Source: Clostridia bacterium (GTDB taxonomy: Bacteria; Bacillota; Clostridia; Oscillospirales; Acutalibacteraceae). From it: 7,166 bases of DNA. The stretch is taken from the NCBI GenBank assembly GCA_017519685.1, contig JAFWRV010000401.1, positions 1 to 7,166 on the forward strand, in the 5' to 3' direction. A model generated the notes under the pieces. The model did not search any database, was not told the DNA's origin, and saw only the letters and a list, made by a program, of their open reading frames with translations. A program made the position numbers and the translations under genes. This document shows positions 1 through 6,649 of the stretch, in pieces. Position 1 is the first letter of the stretch, and the number at the start of each line of letters is the position of its first letter.

Positions 1-824
1 GCGCCGACGGTCAGCGCCTCGAGCGCTGGAAGGATATCATCCTGATAAGACCCGACCCGCAGGTTATATGGAAAACGCCGAAGGAGAATCCGCTCTGGTA
101 TTCGCCCCACGCGATTTACAACCGCTCGAATACGGGCGGCGGCAGCTGGCAGGTCTGCAAAAAGATGCCGGATGTGTGGCAGATAGAGCTTGATAATCTG
201 AAATTCAATATAAAGACAATGGGCTTCAAGCATACCGGCCTTTTCCCCGAACAGGCGGTGAACTGGAAGATGATCGGCGATATTATAAAAAACGCCGGCC
301 GTCCTGTGAAAGTTCTCAACCTGTTTGCCTATACAGGCGGGGCAACTGTTGCCGCGCTCAGCGCGGGCGCTTCGGTAACCCATGTCGATGCCTCGAAGGG
401 TATGACGCTGTGGGCAAAGGAAAACGCCGCGGCGTCGCACGTGGCGGACCGCCCGGTCAGGTGGCTTGTCGATGACTGCATAAAATTTGTTCAGCGTGAA
501 ATACGCAGAGGCAACACCTACGATATTATCATTATGGATCCGCCGTCATACGGCAGGGGACCGGGAGGCGAGGTCTGGAAGCTTGAGGATGAGATTTACT
601 CATTCATCTCAGAGGTTTCCGGGCTGCTCAATGAAAATTCCCTTACCGTGCTTGTGAATTCCTATACGACGGGACTTTCCCCGAGCGTTATGGAATACAT
701 TCTCGCCGAAACCGTCGGCAAAAAGTTCGGAGGAACGGTTGAAAGCGACGAGATAGGATTGCCCGTTTCATCGAAACCCGGAAGAATTCTTCCGTGCGGA
801 GCAAGCGCAATCTGGAAAAAATAA
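1..824 (+). CDS. Class I SAM-dependent methyltransferase, RlmI-like, 5'-truncated by window edge
   Basis: The reading frame is open from base 3 to the TAA at 822-824, giving 273 residues with no start in view; the true start lies left of the window. An internal ATG at 165 is not the start, because conserved family sequence precedes it (LERW and IRPDPQVIW near fragment residues 7-23). The Rossmann SAM-binding motif I is seen as [10 protein letters not shown] at fragment residues 104-113. Motif IV is DPPSYGRG at 179-186, where RlmI/RlmK-type RNA methyltransferases place the target base. Family knowledge suggests S-adenosylmethionine-dependent methylation of a base in 23S rRNA in the cytoplasm, but the exact base and position cannot be read from sequence. 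I expect only about 10-25 residues to be missing, judged from memory of similar short Clostridia proteins that lack an N-terminal PUA domain. It ends 11 bases before ecfA1 and may be cotranscribed with it. The methyltransferase fold is near certain; the rRNA substrate is not. Confidence 0.87.
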   Translation, partial: ADGQRLERWKDIILIRPDPQVIWKTPKENPLWYSPHAIYNRSNTGGGSWQVCKKMPDVWQIELDNLKFNIKTMGFKHTGLFPEQAVNWKMIGDIIKNAGRPVKVLNLFAYTGGATVAALSAGASVTHVDASKGMTLWAKENAAASHVADRPVRWLVDDCIKFVQREIRRGNTYDIIIMDPPSYGRGPGGEVWKLEDEIYSFISEVSGLLNENSLTVLVNSYTTGLSPSVMEYILAETVGKKFGGTVESDEIGLPVSSKPGRILPCGASAIWKK

Positions 825-835
825 AGGATAGTTTT

Positions 836-1684
836 ATGAGCGAAAAACTGATTGAAGTCAATAATGTTACCTATGTTTATGAGCCGGATGAGGAAGGCGC
901 TCCCGGATACACCGCGCTCAGTAATGTAAGTACTCATATAGATAAAGGCGAATTTGTTGCCGTTCTCGGACATAACGGTTCGGGAAAGAGTACGCTCGCA
1001 AAGCTGCTCAACGCAATCTATGAGCCGACAGAGGGAACCGTTTCCGTCAAGGGCATTGTCGCCGACACCGAGGAAAAGGGCGACGAGGTGCGCCGTATTG
1101 TCGGAATGGTTTTCCAGAATCCGGATAATCAGATAGTTGCCACGATTGTTGAGGATGACGTCGCGTTCGGCCCCGAGAATCTCGGAGTGGAGCCGTCCGA
1201 AATCCGCAGACGTGTTGATGAGGCGCTTAAAAGCGTCAATATGTATGAAATGCGCGAAAGAGAGCCGCACCGTCTTTCGGGCGGGCAGAAGCAGAGAGTC
1301 GCGATAGCGGGCGTGCTCGCGATGCAGACCGAGTGCATCGTTCTTGACGAACCGACTGCGATGCTCGACCCTATGGGACGAAGCGAAGTAATGAAGACTG
1401 TCTGCCGTCTTAATGAAGAGCTGGGTATTACCGTTGTGCTGATAACACACTTTATGGAGGAAGCGGTGCTTGCCGACAGGGTTATTGTTATGGACAACGG
1501 CAGGATAATTGACGAGGGAACGCCTGCCGAAATATTCTCAAAGGCGGATTTTCTGCGCTCTCACGGACTTGACGTTCCGCAGTCAACGGAGCTGTGCCGT
1601 CTTGTCGGAATCGACGGCTGCGTGCTCAGTGTCGGGGAAGCGGTTGAAAAGATTGCCTCTTTGATTGGAGGTGCCGCCGGATGA
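836..1684 (+). CDS. ecfA1: ECF transporter ATPase EcfA1
   Basis: This is one of the two cytoplasmic ATPases that power an energy-coupling factor (ECF) importer for vitamins or metal ions. The 282-residue product has all ABC ATPase landmarks: Walker [10 protein letters not shown] at 45-53, Q-loop Gln94 in VFQNPDNQ, signature LSGGQ at 147-151, Walker B IVLDEPT at 168-174 with catalytic Glu172, and the switch His205. VFQNPDNQ followed by FGPENLG is typical of EcfA proteins as opposed to other ABC ATPases. The ATG at 836 is chosen because AAAGGA at 823-828 sits seven bases upstream; an in-frame extension to 794 would overlap the previous gene and has no such site. The stop overlaps the ecfA2 start by four bases (ATGA), a sign of translational coupling and of equal dosage of the two ATPases. 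Nothing is missing or broken. Confidence 0.95.
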   Translation: MSEKLIEVNNVTYVYEPDEEGAPGYTALSNVSTHIDKGEFVAVLGHNGSGKSTLAKLLNAIYEPTEGTVSVKGIVADTEEKGDEVRRIVGMVFQNPDNQIVATIVEDDVAFGPENLGVEPSEIRRRVDEALKSVNMYEMREREPHRLSGGQKQRVAIAGVLAMQTECIVLDEPTAMLDPMGRSEVMKTVCRLNEELGITVVLITHFMEEAVLADRVIVMDNGRIIDEGTPAEIFSKADFLRSHGLDVPQSTELCRLVGIDGCVLSVGEAVEKIASLIGGAAG

Positions 1685-2544
1685 GCAACGCGATAGAAGT
1701 AAAAAATCTCACTTATTATTATTCCGAGGGAACACCCAATCAGGTGGCGGCAATCAAAAATGTGAATCTGGCAATCGAAAAAGGAACGATGGTCGGTATT
1801 ATCGGCCATACGGGTTCCGGCAAAAGCACATTGATTTCACATTTCAACGGTCTACTGAAACCGGCTGAAGGCAACGTGTTTGTTGACGGCGAGGATATAT
1901 GGCAGAGCAAAGAAACGCTCCGCGGCTCAAGATTCAAAGTAGGGCTGTGTTTCCAGTATCCTGAATATCAGCTTTTCGAGGAGACGGTTTTTGCCGATAT
2001 TTCATTCGGCCCGAAAAATATGAAGCTTTCTCCCGAAGAGGTCAGAGAGCGCGTGCTTGAAGCGGCTGAATTCACAGGCCTCAGGAAAGAGATGCTTGAT
2101 AAATCTCCTTTTGATTTATCAGGAGGAGAAAAGAGAAGGGCGGCTATTGCCGGAGTTATGGCGATGAAGCCGCAGACGCTTGTCTTTGACGAACCCGCGG
2201 CGGGACTTGACCCCTCGGGCAGAAAAGAACTTATTAAACTCATACAGAACTACCGTGAAAAAACCGGATGCACCGTCGTGATTGTTTCTCACAGTATGGA
2301 GGATATCGCAAGAGTCGCGGAAAGAGTAATCGTTGTCAATGACGGGGAAATCGCGGCTGACGGTACTGTTGACGAGGTTTATTCTCACAGCGACGAACTC
2401 AGGAAAATGGGACTGAACGTTCCCGAAATAACACAGATATTTTCAAAACTTCACGATATGGGTTACGACGTTCCCGGAAATGTGTATTCGGTTGAAAAGG
2501 GAGCCGAGATAATCCTCAATCTCATCGGAAGGGGGTGCCGCTGA
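1681..2544 (+). CDS. ecfA2: ECF transporter ATPase EcfA2
   Basis: This is the second ATPase of the ECF module, expected to form a heterodimer with EcfA1 and to bind EcfT through its Q-loop surface. The 287-residue protein shows Walker [10 protein letters not shown] at 42-50, Q-loop Gln92 in [10 protein letters not shown], signature LSGGE at 146-150, Walker B LVFDEPA at 167-173 with catalytic Glu171, and switch His204. [10 protein letters not shown] with a following FGPKN distinguishes EcfA2 from EcfA1. Glu in place of Gln at the end of the signature is, as I recall, common in EcfA2. The ATG at 1681 is preceded by GGAGGTG at 1667-1673 with seven bases of spacing and overlaps the ecfA1 stop. 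The gene ends in a TGATG overlap with ecfT. The family length is about 280-290 residues, so the gene is intact. Confidence 0.95.
   Translation: MSNAIEVKNLTYYYSEGTPNQVAAIKNVNLAIEKGTMVGIIGHTGSGKSTLISHFNGLLKPAEGNVFVDGEDIWQSKETLRGSRFKVGLCFQYPEYQLFEETVFADISFGPKNMKLSPEEVRERVLEAAEFTGLRKEMLDKSPFDLSGGEKRRAAIAGVMAMKPQTLVFDEPAAGLDPSGRKELIKLIQNYREKTGCTVVIVSHSMEDIARVAERVIVVNDGEIAADGTVDEVYSHSDELRKMGLNVPEITQIFSKLHDMGYDVPGNVYSVEKGAEIILNLIGRGCR
2527..2535 (+). promoter_or_regulatory. Ribosome binding site deciding the ecfT start
   Basis: The purine run GGAAGGGGG lies inside the end of ecfA2 and is eight bases before the ATG at 2544. An alternative in-frame GTG at 2535 abuts this run and would have no room for a ribosome binding site, so ATG 2544 is the better start. 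Confidence 0.65.
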
Positions 2545-3359
2545 TGGTCCGTGACATCACCTTCGGGCAGTATTATCCCGGCAAATCCGTTTTGCACCGT
2601 ATGGACCCGAGAATGAAACTTGCGGCGACCTTCGGGATGATTATCGTCATTTTTATATGCAAGAGTTTTCCCGCGCTCGGGCTGATGACTCTGTTCACGC
2701 TCGTTGCCGCGCTGCTTTCGACGGTGCCGCTTAAAATGATACTCAAAAGTATAAAGCCCGTGCTGATAATTCTCATTTTCACGGCTGTACTCAATGTCTT
2801 TTATTCAAAGGGCGGTCAGACTTATTTTTCCTGGTGGAAGATTGAAGTGACCGAAAAAGGTGTCAACACGGCGGTATTTACCGTCATCAGGATAATCGCG
2901 CTGGTCGTTCTCAGCTCACTTCTGACATACACCACGACACCGACGATGCTGACCGACGCGCTTGAAAGACTGCTTTCGCCTCTCAAGGTGTTTCATATAA
3001 AGGTTCACACCCTTGCGATGATGATGACGCTCGCGCTGAGGTTTATCCCGACTCTGATTGAGGAGATAGACCGCATAATGAACGCTCAGAAGGCAAGAGG
3101 GGCAGACCTTGAAACCGGAGGAATACTTCAGCGCGCGAAAGCGCTGATACCGATATTCATTCCCCTTATGGTCTCTTCGTTCAGAAGAGCGTACGAACTC
3201 GCTCTCGCGATGACCTGCCGCTGTTATACCGGAGGCGAGGGAAGAACGAGGATGAAGCAGATGAAACTCGCGGGCAGGGATATTGCGTGTCTTGTGATTT
3301 GTCTCATCGTGCTTGCGGGAGTGATAACACTCAACATCTTCTTCAAAAAGGTTATCTGA
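2544..3359 (+). CDS. ecfT: ECF transporter transmembrane coupling protein EcfT
   Basis: EcfT is the integral-membrane scaffold of the ECF importer: it links the EcfA1/EcfA2 ATPases to a substrate-binding S component. The 271-residue product starts with the family's FGQYYPG and LHRMDPR (about 7-23). It has hydrophobic segments near 27-39, 42-60, 70-88, 107-130 and 247-267. The amphipathic coupling region between them contains the first Ala-Arg-Gly motif, AQKARGAD, at 181-188. At the usual place of the second Ala-Arg-Gly motif it has AMTCRCY at 222-228, followed by the conserved GGEGRTRMK. Arg226, the key residue of that motif, is kept, but the flanking Ala and Gly are both Cys. The start overlaps the ecfA2 stop by one base (TGATG). 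No S-component gene is in the window, so the substrate is unknown and the module may be shared by several S components. Confidence 0.94.
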   Translation: MVRDITFGQYYPGKSVLHRMDPRMKLAATFGMIIVIFICKSFPALGLMTLFTLVAALLSTVPLKMILKSIKPVLIILIFTAVLNVFYSKGGQTYFSWWKIEVTEKGVNTAVFTVIRIIALVVLSSLLTYTTTPTMLTDALERLLSPLKVFHIKVHTLAMMMTLALRFIPTLIEEIDRIMNAQKARGADLETGGILQRAKALIPIFIPLMVSSFRRAYELALAMTCRCYTGGEGRTRMKQMKLAGRDIACLVICLIVLAGVITLNIFFKKVI

Positions 3360-3376
3360 TTTTACGGAGATTTTAT

Positions 3377-4108
3377 ATGCGTAATCTGTTACTCACGATT
3401 TCATTTGACGGCAGTAATTATCACGGCTGGCAGGTGCAGGAAAACGCAATTACGGTTCAGCAGACTCTGCAGGATGCCTACGAGCGCATCTGCGGAGTCA
3501 GGGATAACATAACGGGCTGCTCGCGGACTGATTCGGGAGTTCACGCCAATATGTACTGCTGCAATATCAGAACGGAAAAGGAAATTGACTGCGGTAAACT
3601 CACCGGGGCGCTGAACGCGGTGCTGCCCGATGACATAGCGGTGAAATCCTGCGCCGAGGTCGGTTATGATTTTCACGCCCGTTATGACTGCAAGTCAAAG
3701 GAGTATATATATCAGATCTGGAATTCGGAAAACAAACATCCGTTTCTTTATAAGTATTCGCTTCACCACAAGTATCCGCTCGACGAGGTTTTTCTCAGCC
3801 GCTGCGCGAAGGAATTCACCGGAACTCACGATTTCTCCGCTTTCTGCGCTGCGGGAAGCAGTGTTGAAGATAAAGTGAGAACGGTTTCTTACGCGGGGCT
3901 TGAGCGTGACGGCGATATGGTGACGTTCAGAGTTGAAGCGGACGGATTTTTATATAATATGGTCAGAATCATGGTCGGCACGCTGCTCGGTATTTCCTGC
4001 GGTAAGATAACGGAAAGCGTCGGAGATATCATAGAGTCGCGCGACAGGGAGAGAGCGGGTATAACCGCTCCGCCGGAAGGATTGTTTCTGAATAAAATTG
4101 TGTACTGA
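3377..4108 (+). CDS. truA: tRNA pseudouridine(38-40) synthase TruA
   Basis: TruA isomerises uridine to pseudouridine at positions 38-40 of the tRNA anticodon stem. The 243-residue protein, of usual family length, opens with LLTISFDGSNYHGWQVQ at 5-21. It carries the catalytic-Asp motif GCSRTDSGVHA at 47-57, with Asp52 as nucleophile. It continues with LNAVLPDDI at 79-87, FHARYDCKSKEYIY at 99-112 (including the conserved active-site Tyr, probably Tyr110), GTHDFSAF in the middle, and the C-terminal FRVEADGFLYNMVRIMVGTLL region. The ATG at 3377 is chosen because the purine-rich CGGAGA at 3365-3370 precedes it by six bases; upstream in-frame sequence lies inside ecfT and does not resemble the family. 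The gap after ecfT is 17 bases. Position directly after ecfT is a known conserved Firmicutes order, and cotranscription is likely. Confidence 0.96.
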   Translation: MRNLLLTISFDGSNYHGWQVQENAITVQQTLQDAYERICGVRDNITGCSRTDSGVHANMYCCNIRTEKEIDCGKLTGALNAVLPDDIAVKSCAEVGYDFHARYDCKSKEYIYQIWNSENKHPFLYKYSLHHKYPLDEVFLSRCAKEFTGTHDFSAFCAAGSSVEDKVRTVSYAGLERDGDMVTFRVEADGFLYNMVRIMVGTLLGISCGKITESVGDIIESRDRERAGITAPPEGLFLNKIVY

Positions 4109-4116
4109 GAGGTGAT

Positions 4117-5286
4117 ATGATGCCTGCAAAAAACACAGTTGATTTTCATAAGGAAAAGAAAAAAGCAACAGCGAGAAAAGTTTACAGGAAACTGAGAATA
4201 CCCGGTATCATTGTTGCGGTGCTATGTATTTTTGCTGTCATACTTGCCTGTGAGGGCGAAGTAAGACGTTCCAATATAATGGACAGCGTTTATTCCGTGC
4301 CCAAGACCATCGGCGAGAGCAAGGGCTATCCGTATAATGAGGATGAGCTTTCGCTCGACAAGCTGTCTGTTATCGGCGACAAGCCGCTGATAGTCGGCAG
4401 CGGCGGAGTGGTCGTTCTTTCACAGGACGCCGATAAATTAAATGAACTTCATCTTGACTGGGGCGATACGAAGGTTGTGACGTTTAACGGGCGCGCTTTT
4501 GTTTACAGCAACACGCAGGGAAACGCCTATCTTCTGAGCAGGACGGGTATCCTCGCGGAGTTCGCCGAAGACAGCCCGATAGTGACGGCGTCTGTCGGCA
4601 CAAACGGTACCGTGGCGCTTTCGTGTTCCGATGACAGCACACAGAGCGTTGTCAAGGTTTATACGCCCCGTCACAAGCTTGATTTTGAATGGCAGTGCTC
4701 AAAGGAATATGTTTCCTCCCTTGCTCTGTCCGACAGCGGCAAAAAAGTGCTTGTGTCGGCAGTGGGAGTCAAGAACGCGGAAATATATTCGAGAATCCTG
4801 ATGTTCAGAACAAACAGGACCGAAGCGGATTTTGACATTAAGCTTGAGGGCACCGCGATACTCAAGGTATTCTGCACCTCTCACAACAAAATCACGGCTG
4901 TCGGCGACAACAGAACCGTAACGCTCAACCGTAAGGGCGAAATCATAACCGAGATTAAATACGCCGACGACGCCCTTTATAATGTTGACTGCGACGCTGA
5001 GGGAAATGTTCTTCTGTGCTACAAGGAATTCGGCGGAGCGAAGGTCAACGTGACATATATTCCGTCTTACGGAAAGGCATATAAGGAATTTGAGCTTGAC
5101 TATATGCCCGCGAGCGCGGATATCAAAGGAAAGAAGCTTGCTTTCTCAAACGGCAGCACTGTGGATATTCTGTCGCCTGCCGGGAGCAAAAGAAGAAGCT
5201 ATGAATGCGAGCATAATGTAGGAACCGTGCACATTTCCAACACAGGCATTTATACTCTTGAGAACGGCTCAATCTATTCTTATTAG
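4117..5286 (+). CDS. Membrane-anchored beta-propeller-like protein, DUF5711 family (probable)
   Basis: The 389-residue protein has a very basic cytoplasmic N-terminus (about 1-27), one hydrophobic segment at about 28-45, and a large domain predicted to lie outside the membrane. From about residue 80 to the end, the sequence alternates short hydrophobic strands with turns containing Gly, Asp and Asn. Examples are VIGDKPLIVGSGGVVVLS, VVTFNGRAFVYS, LALSDSGKKVLVSA and NVDCDAEGNVLLCYKE. This rhythm resembles WD40/PQQ-type beta-propeller blades. I assign DUF5711 from memory of Clostridia proteins with this size and layout; the function is unknown. The exported part holds six Cys. ILAC at 42-45 resembles a lipobox, but a 27-residue basic stretch before the hydrophobic segment fits a signal anchor better. 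Two adjacent ATGs (4117, 4120) can serve as start; AGAGG at 4108-4112 fits the second slightly better. It lies 8 bases after truA and 11 before the CvpA gene. Confidence 0.8.
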   Translation: MMPAKNTVDFHKEKKKATARKVYRKLRIPGIIVAVLCIFAVILACEGEVRRSNIMDSVYSVPKTIGESKGYPYNEDELSLDKLSVIGDKPLIVGSGGVVVLSQDADKLNELHLDWGDTKVVTFNGRAFVYSNTQGNAYLLSRTGILAEFAEDSPIVTASVGTNGTVALSCSDDSTQSVVKVYTPRHKLDFEWQCSKEYVSSLALSDSGKKVLVSAVGVKNAEIYSRILMFRTNRTEADFDIKLEGTAILKVFCTSHNKITAVGDNRTVTLNRKGEIITEIKYADDALYNVDCDAEGNVLLCYKEFGGAKVNVTYIPSYGKAYKEFELDYMPASADIKGKKLAFSNGSTVDILSPAGSKRRSYECEHNVGTVHISNTGIYTLENGSIYSY

Positions 5287-5292
5287 AGGTGG
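5285..5292 (+). promoter_or_regulatory. Ribosome binding site deciding the CvpA start
   Basis: AGAGGTGG overlaps the stop of the preceding gene and ends five bases before the ATG at 5298. A GTG at 5289 is in frame, but it lies inside this purine run and has no ribosome binding site of its own, so the ATG is preferred. Confidence 0.6.
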
Positions 5293-5297
5293 CTGTT

Positions 5298-5972
5298 ATG
5301 GAAAATCTCAGATACATTTTAAGCGCGGTTCCGTTTGTAATATTGATTGCTTCGGTTATAGCCGGAAAAATCAGGGGCTTTGCCTCAATGGTTATCCAGT
5401 TTATCATGACCGTAGCGGGGGTTATATTTGCGAGAGAGTATTCGTCCGAAGCGGCGGATTTCGTGATTGCGAACTTCTTTCACGAAAGATTCGTAAACTC
5501 CATATCGGAGAAACTCATTTCGGGGATTGCCGGAGGAACGGCGGAAATAAGCAAAATCCTTCCCGCCCTGCTCACGGAGGCGGCAAAGGGAGCCGGATTA
5601 TCCGCGGACGGACTTGTATCTCCCGAAACGATATCGGCGGTGAGCGAAAAAATCGCTTTATCGGCTGAGTCAATGTTTGTCAAACCTTTGTTTTCCGTCA
5701 TCGCTTTTGTGATTATTCTGGTCCTCGCGAAAGTTATCGGCAGGGCGTTTTCAAAGGTCGCGGATCTTATTCTCAAACTGCCGCTGATACGCGACGCGAA
5801 TGAGGGACTCGGAGCGGTCGCCGGAGCGATACTCGGAGTTATAGTCGCCGCCTTTTCGGTCGTGGTTATGATTACCGCCGCGGACTTTCTGCCCGGCACG
5901 AAATTTGCCGCGGCTGTCGGTGACGCGAAAGTCCTCGCGTGGATATATGAAAAACTTCAGCTTATTTTTTAG
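5298..5972 (+). CDS. CvpA family membrane protein
   Basis: The 224-residue product looks like a CvpA (colicin V production) family protein of the cytoplasmic membrane, whose molecular role is poorly defined. Hydrophobic segments are seen at about 7-23, 28-45, 130-148 and 171-195. Between the first two lies the family's short loop containing KIRGF at 24-28, equivalent to the usual RGxxRGF-like turn. LGAVAGAILGVI at 171-182 matches the Gly-rich last membrane segment of the family. An unusually long loop of about 80 residues (48-129) joins segments two and three. It is rich in Ala, Glu and Ser, probably helical, and probably faces outward. E. coli CvpA is shorter (about 160 residues), so this loop accounts for the extra length. 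The gene follows the DUF5711-like gene by 11 bases and is followed 8 bases later by the phosphatidyltransferase, so one transcript is likely. Confidence 0.8.
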   Translation: MENLRYILSAVPFVILIASVIAGKIRGFASMVIQFIMTVAGVIFAREYSSEAADFVIANFFHERFVNSISEKLISGIAGGTAEISKILPALLTEAAKGAGLSADGLVSPETISAVSEKIALSAESMFVKPLFSVIAFVIILVLAKVIGRAFSKVADLILKLPLIRDANEGLGAVAGAILGVIVAAFSVVVMITAADFLPGTKFAAAVGDAKVLAWIYEKLQLIF

Positions 5973-5976
5973 GAGG
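5971..5976 (+). promoter_or_regulatory. Consensus Shine-Dalgarno before the phosphatidyltransferase
   Basis: A perfect AGGAGG overlaps the CvpA stop codon (TAG at 5970-5972) and precedes the ATG at 5981 by four bases. It is the strongest ribosome binding site in the window and suggests efficient, coupled translation of the downstream gene. Confidence 0.75.
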
Positions 5977-5980
5977 AAAT

Positions 5981-6631
5981 ATGAAAGAACAACTTAAAGT
6001 GCTTTTTGCAAACTGGAAGACGGTGCCTAATCTGCTGTCTTTTCTCAGAATTCTGATGGTACCCGCTTTCGCGGTACTGTTTATGAACGGATATTACGGA
6101 TGGAGCGTTTTCATACTCGCTCTTTCGGGACTCAGCGATTTCTTCGACGGCAAGATTGCCCGCAGATTCAATCAGATAAGCGAGCTCGGCAAGATTCTCG
6201 ACCCCGTCGCGGATAAGCTTACGCAGATTACGATAGCGGTGGTTCTTCTGATAACATTCAGAAAATCACAGGATCCCACCATACACGCTTTTTCACTTGT
6301 GTTCATAGTATTTCTTCTCAAGGAAGCGGTTATGGTTTTAGGCGGTCTCGCGATGATTATTCTCGGGCTCAAGCCCGGAGCCGCCGAGATGCCCGGCAAG
6401 GTTGCGACATTCGCGTTTTATGTGATAATGATAGGCATCATCGCTTTCGGACCCGACATCGGAATATTCGGCAAATATTTCACTATTCCCACGCCCGTGA
6501 TGATTGTTCTCGTATGTATTGCCGCGATTCTCACTCTTGTGGCGTTCTGCGGCTATATGCCGGGCGTAAGACAGCAGCTTAAAGACAAGAAAGCAAAGAA
6601 ACTGAGTGAAAGCGGAAACGCGGAACAGTAA
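5981..6631 (+). CDS. CDP-alcohol phosphatidyltransferase, PgsA-like
   Basis: This is an integral-membrane enzyme that transfers a phosphatidyl group from CDP-diacylglycerol to an alcohol, releasing CMP. The most likely acceptor is glycerol 3-phosphate, making phosphatidylglycerol phosphate, but the acceptor is not proven. The 216-residue protein contains the complete family signature DG-xx-AR-x8-G-xxx-D-xxx-D: Asp56, Gly57, Ala60, Arg61, Gly70, Asp74 and Asp78, with the metal-binding and catalytic aspartates all present. VPNLLSFLRILMVP at 15-28 is the typical PgsA N-terminus. Several hydrophobic segments follow (about 28-50, 80-93, 103-129, 140-160 and 170-190). Where standard PgsA has an Arg-Glu pair after the third segment, this protein has LLKEAVM (Lys114, Glu115), as in a second Clostridia subgroup I remember that is often left unassigned. 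For that reason no gene symbol is given. The start at 5981 follows a perfect AGGAGG. Confidence 0.87.
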   Translation: MKEQLKVLFANWKTVPNLLSFLRILMVPAFAVLFMNGYYGWSVFILALSGLSDFFDGKIARRFNQISELGKILDPVADKLTQITIAVVLLITFRKSQDPTIHAFSLVFIVFLLKEAVMVLGGLAMIILGLKPGAAEMPGKVATFAFYVIMIGIIAFGPDIGIFGKYFTIPTPVMIVLVCIAAILTLVAFCGYMPGVRQQLKDKKAKKLSESGNAEQ

Positions 6632-6649
6632 TTCAAAGAGGATAACAGA

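Noticed and set aside
165..824. Methyltransferase starting at the ATG at 165
   Set aside because: Conserved family sequence continues upstream in the same frame to the window edge, so the ATG is internal.
662..1450. Long open frame (262 codons) on the opposite strand of ecfA1
   Set aside because: It mirrors the well-supported ecfA1 and methyltransferase frames, has no recognisable domain, and reflects codon bias of the true genes.
3360..3376. Possible regulatory element or terminator between ecfT and truA
   Set aside because: Only 17 bases, with no inverted repeat; it holds just the truA ribosome binding site.
4240..4251. Lipobox-like ILAC, suggesting a lipoprotein
   Set aside because: The basic region before the hydrophobic segment is about 27 residues, too long for a typical lipoprotein signal, and Leu at the -2 position is atypical; a signal anchor is preferred.
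5480..5899. Open frame on the opposite strand of the CvpA gene
   Set aside because: Low-complexity Ala/Ser/Thr-rich translation with no domain; a shadow of the sense gene.
5963..5970. T-run at the end of the CvpA gene that could suggest an intrinsic terminator
   Set aside because: No GC-rich hairpin precedes it, it encodes the last residues of the protein, and a perfect ribosome binding site follows immediately.
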